Virus record (IMG/VR): IMGVR_UViG_3300009155_000044
Location: 56,074-120,073 of that record
DNA length: 64,000 nt
DNA from: a virus
Reading direction: 5' to 3' (one strand)
Position 1 is the first letter of the stretch. Every line of letters starts with the position of its first letter. Below are positions 32,468-41,153 of this stretch, piece after piece. Made by a program: the position numbers and the translations under genes. The notes under the pieces are model-generated. The model had not been told where the DNA came from, did no database searches, and saw nothing but the letters and a program-made list of their open reading frames with translations.

Positions 32468-33715
32468 ATGAAAAAAACAAACTGTAGAATATCAAATGAC
32501 GAACTAGTTGAGCTTTTTACATTAGGAAATTTATGCGTTTCCGATTTTCTTGATAACAATAATCAAGAAGCGGAAAAATTTGAACTAAAACTCATGATGT
32601 CAAAAAAATCTGGACTAGTACAACTTGAATCTGGAGTTGATCCAGATAAGATGTACGGTAGATACTGGTATAGATCTGGAACAAACGATACAATGAGAAA
32701 GCAACTTAAAAATATAGTTGACTCTTGCATCTATATAAAGAAAAATTATGAAAATAGTTTATGGCTAGATATTGCTTGTAATGATGGCACATTATTAAGT
32801 TTTATTCCAGATAACTTTAGCAAATTAGGGATTGATCCAGTTGAAGATTCATATGTTAAAGAAAGCTCTAAATTTGCAAATCAAATTATTCAAGATTATT
32901 TTTCTTTAGAAGCTTATAATAAAAGTATTTTTAAAAATAGAAAATGTGATATAATTACTTGTATTGCAATGTTTTATGATTTAGAAGATCCAATTTCATT
33001 CTTAAATGATATTAATAGCGTTTTAGCAGATGATGGATTATTTGTAGTGCAAATGAGTTATACGCCATTAATGGTCGAGCAATTAGCTTTTGATAATATT
33101 TGTCATGAACATCTAATGTATTATAATCTACACTCTATCAAATATTTACTTGAGAATAATGGATTTAAAATAGTTGACTGTGAACTAAATGATGTTAATG
33201 GTGGATCTTTCCGAGTTTATATACAAAAATCAAATGCGGACACAAGCTCATTTGCAACTGCTCCATATAGAGATGTAGCAAAATTTAGAGTTGAATCGCT
33301 ACTAAAATATGAACAAGATTTAGGTGTAATGTCAATTGATTACTATAAAAAGTTTTTTATTAAAATTGAAGATCTAAAAGAAAAAACCGTAAACTTTATT
33401 AAAGAGGAAAAAGCAAAAGGTAAATCTATTTGGATATATGGAGCATCAACAAAAGGAAATACTCTTTTACAATATTTTGGGCTTGATAATTCATTAATAG
33501 ATGGAGCGGCAGAAAGAAGTCTTTATAAATTTGGACTTAGAACTATTGCTACAGATATTCCAATTTATTCAGAACAAGAGATGAGAGATAAAAAGCCAGA
33601 TTATTTATTAGTATTACCATGGCATTTTATAGATGAATTTAAAGCAAGAGAAAGTGAATTTCTAAAAAATGGTGGTAAATTTATAGTTCCTTGTCCAAAA
33701 TTTGAAATAATTTAA
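32468..33715 (+). CDS. Sugar C-methyltransferase-like protein
   Basis: A 415-residue SAM-dependent methyltransferase with the three-part plan of deoxysugar C-methyltransferases. The N-terminal about 70 residues begin TNCRISNDELVELFTLGNLC, a weak version of the zinc-binding start, and contain YGRYWYRSGTNDTM. The SAM-binding core has LWLDIACNDGTLLSFIP, then CDIITCIAMFYDLEDP and ICHEHLMYYNLHSIKYLLE. The C-terminal Rossmann domain has IWIYGASTKGNTLLQYFGLD and ends in VLPWHF. The complete zinc Cys set of characterised members is not obvious. Its substrate would be a nucleotide-linked sugar in this island. Confidence 0.78.
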   Translation: MKKTNCRISNDELVELFTLGNLCVSDFLDNNNQEAEKFELKLMMSKKSGLVQLESGVDPDKMYGRYWYRSGTNDTMRKQLKNIVDSCIYIKKNYENSLWLDIACNDGTLLSFIPDNFSKLGIDPVEDSYVKESSKFANQIIQDYFSLEAYNKSIFKNRKCDIITCIAMFYDLEDPISFLNDINSVLADDGLFVVQMSYTPLMVEQLAFDNICHEHLMYYNLHSIKYLLENNGFKIVDCELNDVNGGSFRVYIQKSNADTSSFATAPYRDVAKFRVESLLKYEQDLGVMSIDYYKKFFIKIEDLKEKTVNFIKEEKAKGKSIWIYGASTKGNTLLQYFGLDNSLIDGAAERSLYKFGLRTIATDIPIYSEQEMRDKKPDYLLVLPWHFIDEFKARESEFLKNGGKFIVPCPKFEII

Positions 33716-33717
33716 TT

Positions 33718-34341
33718 ATGAAAACTTTTTACGCAGAAGATAACACTGATCAAATAGCAAGAGACAAATATTTCCCAGATTATTCTTACAAAGGCACTAT
33801 TGTAGAAATTGGAGCAGCTACTCCTGTTTTTTTGTCTATGACAAAGCATTTTAAAGATAATGGATGGAGAGCAGTTCACGTAGAACCAAATCCTCGTTTT
33901 ATACAAAATCATTTAGATGCTCAAAATGAAATATATCCTTATGCTTGTGGAAAAAATGACAAAGATAATGTTGATTTTACTATAGTATGCGTGAATAATG
34001 GAGAAGTTACAGATCACTCATTTTCTTCTTTTGAAATAAAAGAAGCGTATAGAAACTCAAACCCAGAGTGGGTTGATTCTTTACCAAAATCAAAAATAAA
34101 AGTAAATTCTAGAAAGCTAGATTCTATTATTGAAGAGGCAAAAATTGATAGTATAGATATACTTTCTGTAGATACAGAGGGATGGGAGTTAGAGGTAATG
34201 GAGGGATTATCTAAAATCGAACCAACCTTGATCATTTTAGAAAATCTTTTTAATTTAAAATCGTATGCGGACTATATGGAAATGCGAAATTATAAACTAG
34301 ACCATATTCAAGGTATCAATCATTTTTATATTAAAAAATAA
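33718..34341 (+). CDS. FkbM-family methyltransferase
   Basis: A 207-residue SAM-dependent methyltransferase. IVEIGAATPVFLSMTKHF (motif I), WRAVHVEPNPRFI (acidic ribose-binding Glu) and DSIDILSVDTEGWELEVMEG (the D-V-(D/E)-G-x-E signature of FkbM enzymes) are clear. These enzymes commonly O-methylate sugars or glycans, which suits the island. Its stop shares a base with the next ATG (TAATG). The substrate is unknown. Confidence 0.85.
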   Translation: MKTFYAEDNTDQIARDKYFPDYSYKGTIVEIGAATPVFLSMTKHFKDNGWRAVHVEPNPRFIQNHLDAQNEIYPYACGKNDKDNVDFTIVCVNNGEVTDHSFSSFEIKEAYRNSNPEWVDSLPKSKIKVNSRKLDSIIEEAKIDSIDILSVDTEGWELEVMEGLSKIEPTLIILENLFNLKSYADYMEMRNYKLDHIQGINHFYIKK

Positions 34342-34943
34342 TGTTTTACTCAGATGCATCTCAAGATCAATTTGTTGCCAATATGTTTGGTTTTAAACAA
34401 AATGGATTTTATTTAGATATTGGAAGCTGTGGCGCTTATGGCGCTAATAATTCAGCATATTTTGAGACTTTAAATTGGAAAGGAATATGTGTAGAAATCA
34501 ATGAACATTGGAATTCGTCATATAATAGCAGATCATGTTTTTATGTAAATAAAAATGCTTTAGAATTAGACTATCTTAAATTACTTCAAGAAACATCTGC
34601 ACCTCAGTCTATTGATTATTTATCAATGGATATAGATACCTTAAGTTTAGAGTGTTTATCAAAACTCCCCCATGATGAATATAGATTTAAAATAATAACT
34701 ATAGAGCATGATCATTATTTATATGGAGATGAATATAGAGAAAAACAAAGAGATTTTTTAACAAAATTAAATTATAAATTAATTTGCTCTGATGTTTTAG
34801 TGCCGCCCAATCTTATTCAAAGGGAAAACTGCTCTTTTGAAGATTGGTGGATCGATGAACAGCATTTTGATAATGCATTAATTGAAAAAATTAATTCATT
34901 TAATTTATATCCTCATGGAATAATTCAAAAATTTATTAAATAA
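34341..34943 (+). CDS. FkbM-like methyltransferase
   Basis: A 200-residue protein with a methyltransferase core like that of its neighbour: FYLDIGSCGAYGANNSAYFE (motif I), KGICVEINEHW (acidic loop), IDYLSMDIDTLSLECLSKLP in the place of the D-V-(D/E)-G-x-E signature, and ITIEHDHYLYGDEYREKQRD, which is typical of this subgroup. The signature is altered (D-I-D-T), so catalytic competence is less sure. It is translationally linked to the preceding methyltransferase. Confidence 0.7.
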   Translation: MFYSDASQDQFVANMFGFKQNGFYLDIGSCGAYGANNSAYFETLNWKGICVEINEHWNSSYNSRSCFYVNKNALELDYLKLLQETSAPQSIDYLSMDIDTLSLECLSKLPHDEYRFKIITIEHDHYLYGDEYREKQRDFLTKLNYKLICSDVLVPPNLIQRENCSFEDWWIDEQHFDNALIEKINSFNLYPHGIIQKFIK

Positions 34944-34947
34944 TAAA

Positions 34948-35943
34948 ATGAATCTTGAATCATTGAAGAAAAATTATAAAGTTATAGTTTGGGGGTTTAA
35001 ACCTAATAACGGTTACCTTGAAAATACAATATCATATGTTTGGGAATCATTTTATAATGCATTTAAATATTTAGGATTTGAAACATATTGGTTTGCAGAT
35101 GAAAAAATAGATAATTTTGATTTTTCAAATTGTATTTTTTTAGTTGAAGCTTATCAAGATAAATACATCCCATTAGAAAAAACGTCTATATATTATGTGC
35201 ATTGCGCATATAATCCAGCTAAATATGTTAATAATGTAGGTAAATTTATAGATATGAGGTATAATTTAAATAAAATTAATCATCCAAATTATATTTATGA
35301 AATAGATAAAAATAAATTAAATAAATTAAATAAAGGTTGCTATTATGAAGAGTCAACAAATAAAATTATTAGATTAACAAATGGCAGGGTTGATTATAAT
35401 ATTGATGATTTTGATAAGCTATATATTAGTTGGGCAACTAATTTGATGCCAAATGAAATTAATGAAGATGATATTTATTTAGAAAGAGAAAATAAAATAT
35501 ATTTTTTAGGTACATTATCATCAGATGGCATTTATTCAAATATAGATTTAATTAATGAATTTGCAAATGAATCAAGAAAAAATAATATAGAATTTATTAT
35601 AAATAATTTTAATCATAATCAATTATCTAATAAAGATTATATGGCATTGTGCAAAAAATCTTTATTAGGTTTTGATGTTAGATGTAAAGCTCATGTTGAT
35701 TGGGGTCATACTCCATGTAGAATATATAAAAATATAAGTTATGGTCATTTAGGCATCACTAACTCATTAGAGGTTTATAAAGAATTAGATGGAAATTGTA
35801 TATATAATCCAAATATTTCTGAATTATTTTATGATTCGATGAATAAAAAAAATGATTATGATTTTATAAGACAATCATTATTGTATGTAAAAAATCATCA
35901 TACATATGTTCATAGAGTTGAAAGCATGTTAATAATACTTTAA
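34948..35943 (+). CDS. Putative glycosyltransferase, GT-B-like
   Basis: A 331-residue protein. YKVIVWGFKPNNGYL, FKYLGFETYWFADE and SIYYVHCAYNPAKY suggest an N-terminal Rossmann domain. KIYFLGTLSSDGIYSNIDLI begins the second domain, and LLGFDVRCKAHVDWGHTPCR followed by YGHLGITNSLEVYKEL resembles the donor-side region of small GT-B enzymes. No diagnostic catalytic residue is certain. The gene is extremely AT-rich (poly-Asn, Lys, Ile), unlike genes outside the island. Confidence 0.5.
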   Translation: MNLESLKKNYKVIVWGFKPNNGYLENTISYVWESFYNAFKYLGFETYWFADEKIDNFDFSNCIFLVEAYQDKYIPLEKTSIYYVHCAYNPAKYVNNVGKFIDMRYNLNKINHPNYIYEIDKNKLNKLNKGCYYEESTNKIIRLTNGRVDYNIDDFDKLYISWATNLMPNEINEDDIYLERENKIYFLGTLSSDGIYSNIDLINEFANESRKNNIEFIINNFNHNQLSNKDYMALCKKSLLGFDVRCKAHVDWGHTPCRIYKNISYGHLGITNSLEVYKELDGNCIYNPNISELFYDSMNKKNDYDFIRQSLLYVKNHHTYVHRVESMLIIL

Positions 35944-35947
35944 TTAT

Positions 35948-36670
35948 ATGAAAGTCGCGATTTGCCTTTCGGGCCAAACTAGAGATATAGAAAATACTTT
36001 AGAAAATATTAAAACTTCTTGGTTTGGATTTAATGATTTAGATTTTTTTATACATACATGGCATTATAATAAAAATAAATCATATAGAGTAGATACTCCA
36101 TCTGATATAATTGAATCTAAAATAGATTATATAATTCAAAAATTATCGCCTAAATTAATAGTTATAGAGTCTGAAAAAATTTTTAATAAAGTTTATAAAA
36201 ATTCAATAAATTGGAATTGTTTTCATCCTACTAAAAATCCCAATCCATCTCAAAATATTCAATCTATGTTTTATTCAATTTATAAATCTAATGAATTAAA
36301 AAAACAATATGAAAAAGATAATAATTTTAAATATGATTGTGTTATACGATGTAGATTTGATTATTTTTTTACTAAAAAATATGATTTAAATAATTTTAAT
36401 TTTAATTTTTTAAATATTAAAAGCGATTGCAATCATACTCCATATGCTATTAATGATCATTTAGCATTATCAAATAGTCAAATCATGGATATATATAGTG
36501 ATATCTATAATAATATAGATCATTATTATAATAAAGGTATTGAATTTAATCCTGAAGTTATATTAGGTTATCACATTCAAATAAATAATATAAATACTAT
36601 AAAATCACTAGGTTCTGATGAATCTTACGTATCAACTAAAGAGCAAAGAAGGGTAAATTTTTTTAAATAA
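35948..36670 (+). CDS. Glycosyltransferase-like protein
   Basis: A 240-residue protein that starts MKVAICLSGQTRDIENTLEN, an opening I associate with a group of uncharacterised bacterial and phage glycosyltransferase-like proteins. VIRCRFDYFF in the middle and NDHLALSNSQIMDIYSDIY later fit that group. No clear donor motif is visible. The gene is among the most AT-rich of the window. It lies 3 nt before the sugar-activation fusion gene and is probably in one transcript with it. Confidence 0.5.
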   Translation: MKVAICLSGQTRDIENTLENIKTSWFGFNDLDFFIHTWHYNKNKSYRVDTPSDIIESKIDYIIQKLSPKLIVIESEKIFNKVYKNSINWNCFHPTKNPNPSQNIQSMFYSIYKSNELKKQYEKDNNFKYDCVIRCRFDYFFTKKYDLNNFNFNFLNIKSDCNHTPYAINDHLALSNSQIMDIYSDIYNNIDHYYNKGIEFNPEVILGYHIQINNINTIKSLGSDESYVSTKEQRRVNFFK

Positions 36671-36673
36671 AAT

Positions 36674-38545
36674 ATGAATATAATAATTCCAATATGTGGA
36701 ATAGGTGAAAGATTTTCTGAAGAAAATTATAATCTTCCAAAGCCATTAATTAAATCATTAGGCAAACCCATAATATATTGGACATTAGAAAATTTAAAAA
36801 TAGATAAAAATGATAAAGTTTTTATTGTATATAGAGATGAATTTAAAAAATTTAATTTTGAAAGTTTACTAATTAATAAATTTAGAAAATTAAATTTTCA
36901 ATTTATACCAATTAAAAATAATACGACAGGAGCTTCTGAAACAGTTTATCATGCTTTAGAAAAAATGACTGAAGATGAATTATTAAATTTAACAATTGTT
37001 ATTGATTCTGATAATTTTTATAATGATGATATTATTACTGAAGCTAAAAATAAAAAAACAAATTTAATATTTTATCATAAAGATTTAGATAAAAATCCAA
37101 TTTATTCATATATAAAAATAGATTCTCAATCAAAAGTTTTAGATATTAAAGAAAAAGAAAAAATCTCAGATAATATTTGCGTTGGAGCGTACTGTTTTGA
37201 AACAGCAAATCTATTAAAAAATTCTATAGAATTAATTTCAAAAGAAAAAAAATACGAAAAAGAATTTTATATATCATCAATTTATAAATTTTTAATTGAT
37301 AAAAATATTAGCATTTGTTCTGAAGAAGTATTAGGATTTAATTGCTTAGGAACTCCAAATCAATTAAAATCATTTTCATCAACTTTTACAATTAATAATA
37401 AAAAATGCAGATTTTGTTTTGATTTGGATAATACATTAGTTACATATCCAGAAATAGAAGGTGACTACACAAGTGTTAAACCAATAAATAAAACAATAAA
37501 TTTTTTAAATTTTTTACATTCTCTTGGTCATACAATAATTATATATACAGCTAGAAGAATGAAGACTCATTTAGGTAATGTTGGAAAAGTTCAAGCTGAT
37601 ATTGCAAAAATTACAATTGATTCTCTTGAAAAATTTAATATAAATTATGATGAAATTTATTTTGGGAAACCTTATGCTGATTTTTATATTGATGATTTAT
37701 CATTAAAACCTTTTGATGATTTAGAAAAGGAAACTGGATTTTATAATATTCATCCACAAACAAGAAATCATAATAAAATTGAAGTATTTCAAGATTTTAT
37801 TATTAAATATTCAAAAAATATAGATGGTGAAAAATATTATTATCAAAATATACCAGAAAGCTCTAAAAATTTATTTCCTAAATTAATTGATTACGGTGAA
37901 AATTTTATAAAATTAGAAAAAATTAATGGTATACCATTATCTTTTTTAAATACAAATAATAGTTTAAATGAAAATATTTTAATTAGTTTATTTGATAAAA
38001 TTAATGAATTACATCAATCCTACAATGATGAAAATATTAATATATATTTAAATTATTATAAAAAATTTATAAATAGAATAGAAAATTATGATTTTTCAAA
38101 TTATAAAAATTACGAAAAAAATAAAAATCAAATTTTAGAATTTTTAAAAGAATATGAATTTCAAAATAAAGGAAAAATTGGCATCATACATGGAGATTTA
38201 GTTTTTACGAATATACTTATTGATAATAAAAATAATTTAAAAATGATAGACATGAGGGGAAAAGTTGGTAATCAATTATCTATTTGTGGAGACCTATTTT
38301 ATGATTGGTCAAAAATCTATCAATCAATAATTGGATATGATCATATATTAATGGATAAAGAAATTGATAAAAATTATATAGATAAAAATAAATTAATATT
38401 TGAAAAATATATTATTTTAAAATTTAATCAAGAAACTTTAAAAGATATTAAAGAAATTACAAAAAGTCTATTATTGTCTTTGATACCAATTCATAATAAT
38501 GAAAAATGTATTAAATATTATAATTTAATAGAAAATATATCATGA
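36674..38545 (+). CDS. Fusion: nucleotidyltransferase, HAD phosphatase, APH-type kinase
   Basis: A 623-residue single frame with three enzyme modules. Residues 1 to about 235 form a sugar-type nucleotidyltransferase: IIPICGIGERFSEENYNLPK, PLIKSLGKPIIYWTLENL, and LTIVIDSDNFYND as the metal site. Residues about 243-350 form a HAD phosphatase: CFDLDNTLV (D-x-D-x-T), IIIYTARRMKTH, and FGKPYADFYIDDLS. Residues about 370-620 form an aminoglycoside-phosphotransferase-fold kinase: IHGDLVFTNIL (H-G-D-x-x-x-x-N) and LKMIDMRGK (the metal Asp). All key residues of the three are present. Kinase, phosphatase and nucleotidyltransferase together can activate a sugar or small headgroup as an NDP or CDP compound. 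The substrate is unknown. Confidence 0.78.
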   Translation: MNIIIPICGIGERFSEENYNLPKPLIKSLGKPIIYWTLENLKIDKNDKVFIVYRDEFKKFNFESLLINKFRKLNFQFIPIKNNTTGASETVYHALEKMTEDELLNLTIVIDSDNFYNDDIITEAKNKKTNLIFYHKDLDKNPIYSYIKIDSQSKVLDIKEKEKISDNICVGAYCFETANLLKNSIELISKEKKYEKEFYISSIYKFLIDKNISICSEEVLGFNCLGTPNQLKSFSSTFTINNKKCRFCFDLDNTLVTYPEIEGDYTSVKPINKTINFLNFLHSLGHTIIIYTARRMKTHLGNVGKVQADIAKITIDSLEKFNINYDEIYFGKPYADFYIDDLSLKPFDDLEKETGFYNIHPQTRNHNKIEVFQDFIIKYSKNIDGEKYYYQNIPESSKNLFPKLIDYGENFIKLEKINGIPLSFLNTNNSLNENILISLFDKINELHQSYNDENINIYLNYYKKFINRIENYDFSNYKNYEKNKNQILEFLKEYEFQNKGKIGIIHGDLVFTNILIDNKNNLKMIDMRGKVGNQLSICGDLFYDWSKIYQSIIGYDHILMDKEIDKNYIDKNKLIFEKYIILKFNQETLKDIKEITKSLLLSLIPIHNNEKCIKYYNLIENIS

Positions 38546-38573
38546 GTATATTAAAATATATCATGAGCATATT
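38532..38573 (+). repeat. 21-bp tandem duplication over a stop/start junction
   Basis: Two 21-bp units (38532-38552 and 38553-38573) differ at one base. Each contains ATCATGAG, so the ATGA junction between the fusion gene and the next gene is present twice in frame. Confidence 0.9.
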
Positions 38574-39210
38574 TATTGATTGTGGCACAAATTTCAAACA
38601 AGGATTACATGAAATTCAATCCTTACACACAGATATTCAAAAGACATATTCTTTTGAAGCAAACACATATGTATATGATTTATTAGATAAAAATGATGGC
38701 AATATATATTTTAATTTAGCAGTATCTGATAAAACAGGTTTTGCAACTTTCCATGCTGAAAGGTGTATTGGAATGATTCAAGGCGATATTTTACATGGTG
38801 AAGATAGATTTATAGGTGGTGGGAGCAGGCTACAAGAACCTAAGCATGGGGTAAGTACTCATTTTGATTCAAATAAAAATCAAACTATTGGCGGAAATAA
38901 ACAAACTAATAATATTGATGAGTTTATTGATGATATGTATGAGAAAATAACAATACCAACTATTAGATTAGTTGATTTTATTAAATATCTAAATCTTGAA
39001 AATAATTCTATAATTTTAAAATTAGATGTAGAGGGCGAAGAATATGCAATTCTTAAAGATATGAAGGAATCAAATATTTTTAATAAAATAAAAATATTAC
39101 ACGTTGAATGGCATGATTGGGCAAGAATGCCTGAATATGATAATGCATTAACTTGGGTTAATTATTTTACTGAAAATAAAATAGAATTTACTTCTCGCGG
39201 AATAGTGTGA
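38542..39210 (+). CDS. FkbM-family methyltransferase
   Basis: A 222-residue SAM-dependent methyltransferase. SIFIDCGTNFKQGLHEIQ (motif I), KTYSFEANTYVYDLL (acidic loop), IILKLDVEGEEYAILKDM (the D-V-E-G-x-E signature) and ILHVEWHDW are all clear. There are two possible ATG starts 21 nt apart, created by a small tandem duplication. The second (38563, MSIFIDCG) gives the usual family N-terminus; the first overlaps the previous stop. It is the third FkbM-type enzyme in this island. The substrate is unknown. Confidence 0.83.
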   Translation: MSILKYIMSIFIDCGTNFKQGLHEIQSLHTDIQKTYSFEANTYVYDLLDKNDGNIYFNLAVSDKTGFATFHAERCIGMIQGDILHGEDRFIGGGSRLQEPKHGVSTHFDSNKNQTIGGNKQTNNIDEFIDDMYEKITIPTIRLVDFIKYLNLENNSIILKLDVEGEEYAILKDMKESNIFNKIKILHVEWHDWARMPEYDNALTWVNYFTENKIEFTSRGIV

Positions 39211-39220
39211 TTAAAATATT

Positions 39221-40177
39221 ATGAAAATTTGTTTAGTAGCGCCTGGAATTATGCCTATTCCCCCAGATACTTGGGGGGCTGTAGAAATGATGTTATGGGA
39301 TTATTATAATATTTTAATAAAAAATAATATAGATGTTGATATTATTAATAGCCCATCTAGACTTGAAATTCTTCAAAAAGTAAACTCAGGAAATTATGAT
39401 GTAGTGCATATTCATTACGATGTATTTATTGATATTATTAATAGCATTCATTCAAAAGTAAAAATTATATCAAGTCATTATCCATTTATTAATAATCCAA
39501 ATCATTATCAAAATGATGGATATGATAGACTTATAAATCAAATTGCTAATAATAAAGATTTTCATATTTTTGCATCCTCTCAAAAAGATATTGATACTTT
39601 TATAAATTTTGGAGCGAAAAAAGAAAATACATTTTTAAGTAAATTAGGCGTAAGACATGAGCCATATTCTTTTTATGAAAAAGCAGAGTATGATAAAACT
39701 TTATGTTTTTCACAAATTGTTGATAGGAAAAGGCAGTATATAATCCAAGAGATTGAAAATATTGATTTTATGGGAAGGATATCTGATTCAAAATTTTATA
39801 ATTATAAAAATTATAAAGGAGAAGTCGCTAGAGAGTTTTTGAATCAAGAAATTTCTAAATATTCTAACTTTATTTTAATTAGTTCTATTGAAAATACTAC
39901 ACCATTAGCCCCAAAAGAAGCTTTAATGTGTGGATTAGGATTGGTTATTACTGAGTCGGTCGCCCACGAATTAGATACAAGTTTAGATTTTATTGATATA
40001 ATACCTGAAAATAAAATAAATGATCTTGACTTTATTAAAAAAATAATTGATAAAAATAAAAAAATATCAATAAATAAAAGACAAGAAATTAGGAAATATG
40101 CTATTGATAATTTTGGTCTTGAAAGTATTTTGATGAATTCTTATATTAAAAAAATAAAAAATCTTTTAAAATTATAA
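39221..40177 (+). CDS. GT4-like glycosyltransferase, tandem copy A
   Basis: A 318-residue GT-B glycosyltransferase. It starts MKICLVAPGIMPIPPDTWGA, with the glycine-rich acceptor loop typical of GT4 (PP-x-x-x-G-A-x-E). It continues with YDVVHIHYD, FHIFASSQKDIDTF and TPLAPKEALMCGLGLVITES, where the E-A-L-x-C-G-L block binds the nucleotide-sugar. It is shorter than many GT4 enzymes because the second domain is compact. It is a paralog of the next gene, with the same start, the same middle and the same C-terminal KYAIDNF block. Confidence 0.82.
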   Translation: MKICLVAPGIMPIPPDTWGAVEMMLWDYYNILIKNNIDVDIINSPSRLEILQKVNSGNYDVVHIHYDVFIDIINSIHSKVKIISSHYPFINNPNHYQNDGYDRLINQIANNKDFHIFASSQKDIDTFINFGAKKENTFLSKLGVRHEPYSFYEKAEYDKTLCFSQIVDRKRQYIIQEIENIDFMGRISDSKFYNYKNYKGEVAREFLNQEISKYSNFILISSIENTTPLAPKEALMCGLGLVITESVAHELDTSLDFIDIIPENKINDLDFIKKIIDKNKKISINKRQEIRKYAIDNFGLESILMNSYIKKIKNLLKL

Positions 40178-40210
40178 AATTATATACAAAATAAAAGTTA
40201 AATTTTTAAT

Positions 40211-41152
40211 ATGAAAATATCTATTATCGGTCCTGGATTTATGAGTATACCCCCAGTTGGTTGGGGCGCAGTTGAATCTTTAATTTGGGATTATACTGAG
40301 AATTTAAAAAAATATGGACACGATGTTCAAATAGTTAATACTTACAATCTTCAAGAAATTGTAGATTCAGTTAATTCTTTTGATCCTGATTTTGTGCATA
40401 TGCAATATGATGATTATGCATTTTTAATGCCATACATTCAATGCAAAAGAAAAGCATTGACTACTCACTACGCTTATACAGAACAATATGAAAAGCATCC
40501 TGAATATCATGGAATTCTACATGAAATTATTAATGGAAATTTTTATGTCTTTTGTTTATCTGAAAATATAAAAAATACATATTTAAAATTAGGCGTTGCA
40601 AATGATAGATTATTTATCACTCCAAATGGAGCAAGAGAAGATTTGTTTATATTTAAAGAAGAATGCGAACGCAAAGATAAATCTATTTATTTAGCTAAAA
40701 TAGATTATAGAAAACGCCAATTTTTATTTCAAAATATAAAATCTTTATATTTTGCTGGAAACTTATCTGACGATAGGTTTGATAGTAATAATATTAATTA
40801 TTTAGGAGAATGGAATAAAGATTTTCTTTATTCTAATTTAACAAACTATGCAAATTTAATATTACTTAGCGATGGAGAAGCTGATCCATTAGTTACTAAA
40901 GAGGCTTTAATGGCAGGATTAGGTTTAGTTATATCAGAATATTCTACAGCTAATTTAGATTTATCATTACCATTTATTGATGTAATATCTGAAAATAAAA
41001 TAAATGATATAGAGTATATTGAAAATATTATTAAAAGCAATAGAAAAAAATCAATTAAAATGAGAAAAGAAATAAAAAAATATGCTATTGATAATTTTAG
41101 TTGGAATATTATTATAAAAGAATATCTTAATTTAATTAATTTATTAAAATAA
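40211..41152 (+). CDS. GT4-like glycosyltransferase, tandem copy B
   Basis: A 313-residue GT-B glycosyltransferase that starts MKISIIGPGFMSIPPVGWGA and carries DPDFVHMQYDD, FYVFCLSENI and DPLVTKEALMAGLGLVISEY. It is a diverged tandem copy of the preceding gene. The motif between the domains (LAKIDYRKRQFLFQ against FSQIVDRKRQYIIQ) and the C-terminal RKEIKKYAIDNFSW block align well. Two paralogs in a row suggest two successive linkages of one glycan. Confidence 0.82.
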   Translation: MKISIIGPGFMSIPPVGWGAVESLIWDYTENLKKYGHDVQIVNTYNLQEIVDSVNSFDPDFVHMQYDDYAFLMPYIQCKRKALTTHYAYTEQYEKHPEYHGILHEIINGNFYVFCLSENIKNTYLKLGVANDRLFITPNGAREDLFIFKEECERKDKSIYLAKIDYRKRQFLFQNIKSLYFAGNLSDDRFDSNNINYLGEWNKDFLYSNLTNYANLILLSDGEADPLVTKEALMAGLGLVISEYSTANLDLSLPFIDVISENKINDIEYIENIIKSNRKKSIKMRKEIKKYAIDNFSWNIIIKEYLNLINLLK

Positions 41153-41153
41153 A

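Noticed and set aside
32468-33715. Ordinary O-methyltransferase
   Set aside because: The three-part length and the C-terminal Rossmann domain (IWIYGASTKGNTLLQYF) fit the sugar C-methyltransferase group better, although the zinc Cys set is incomplete.
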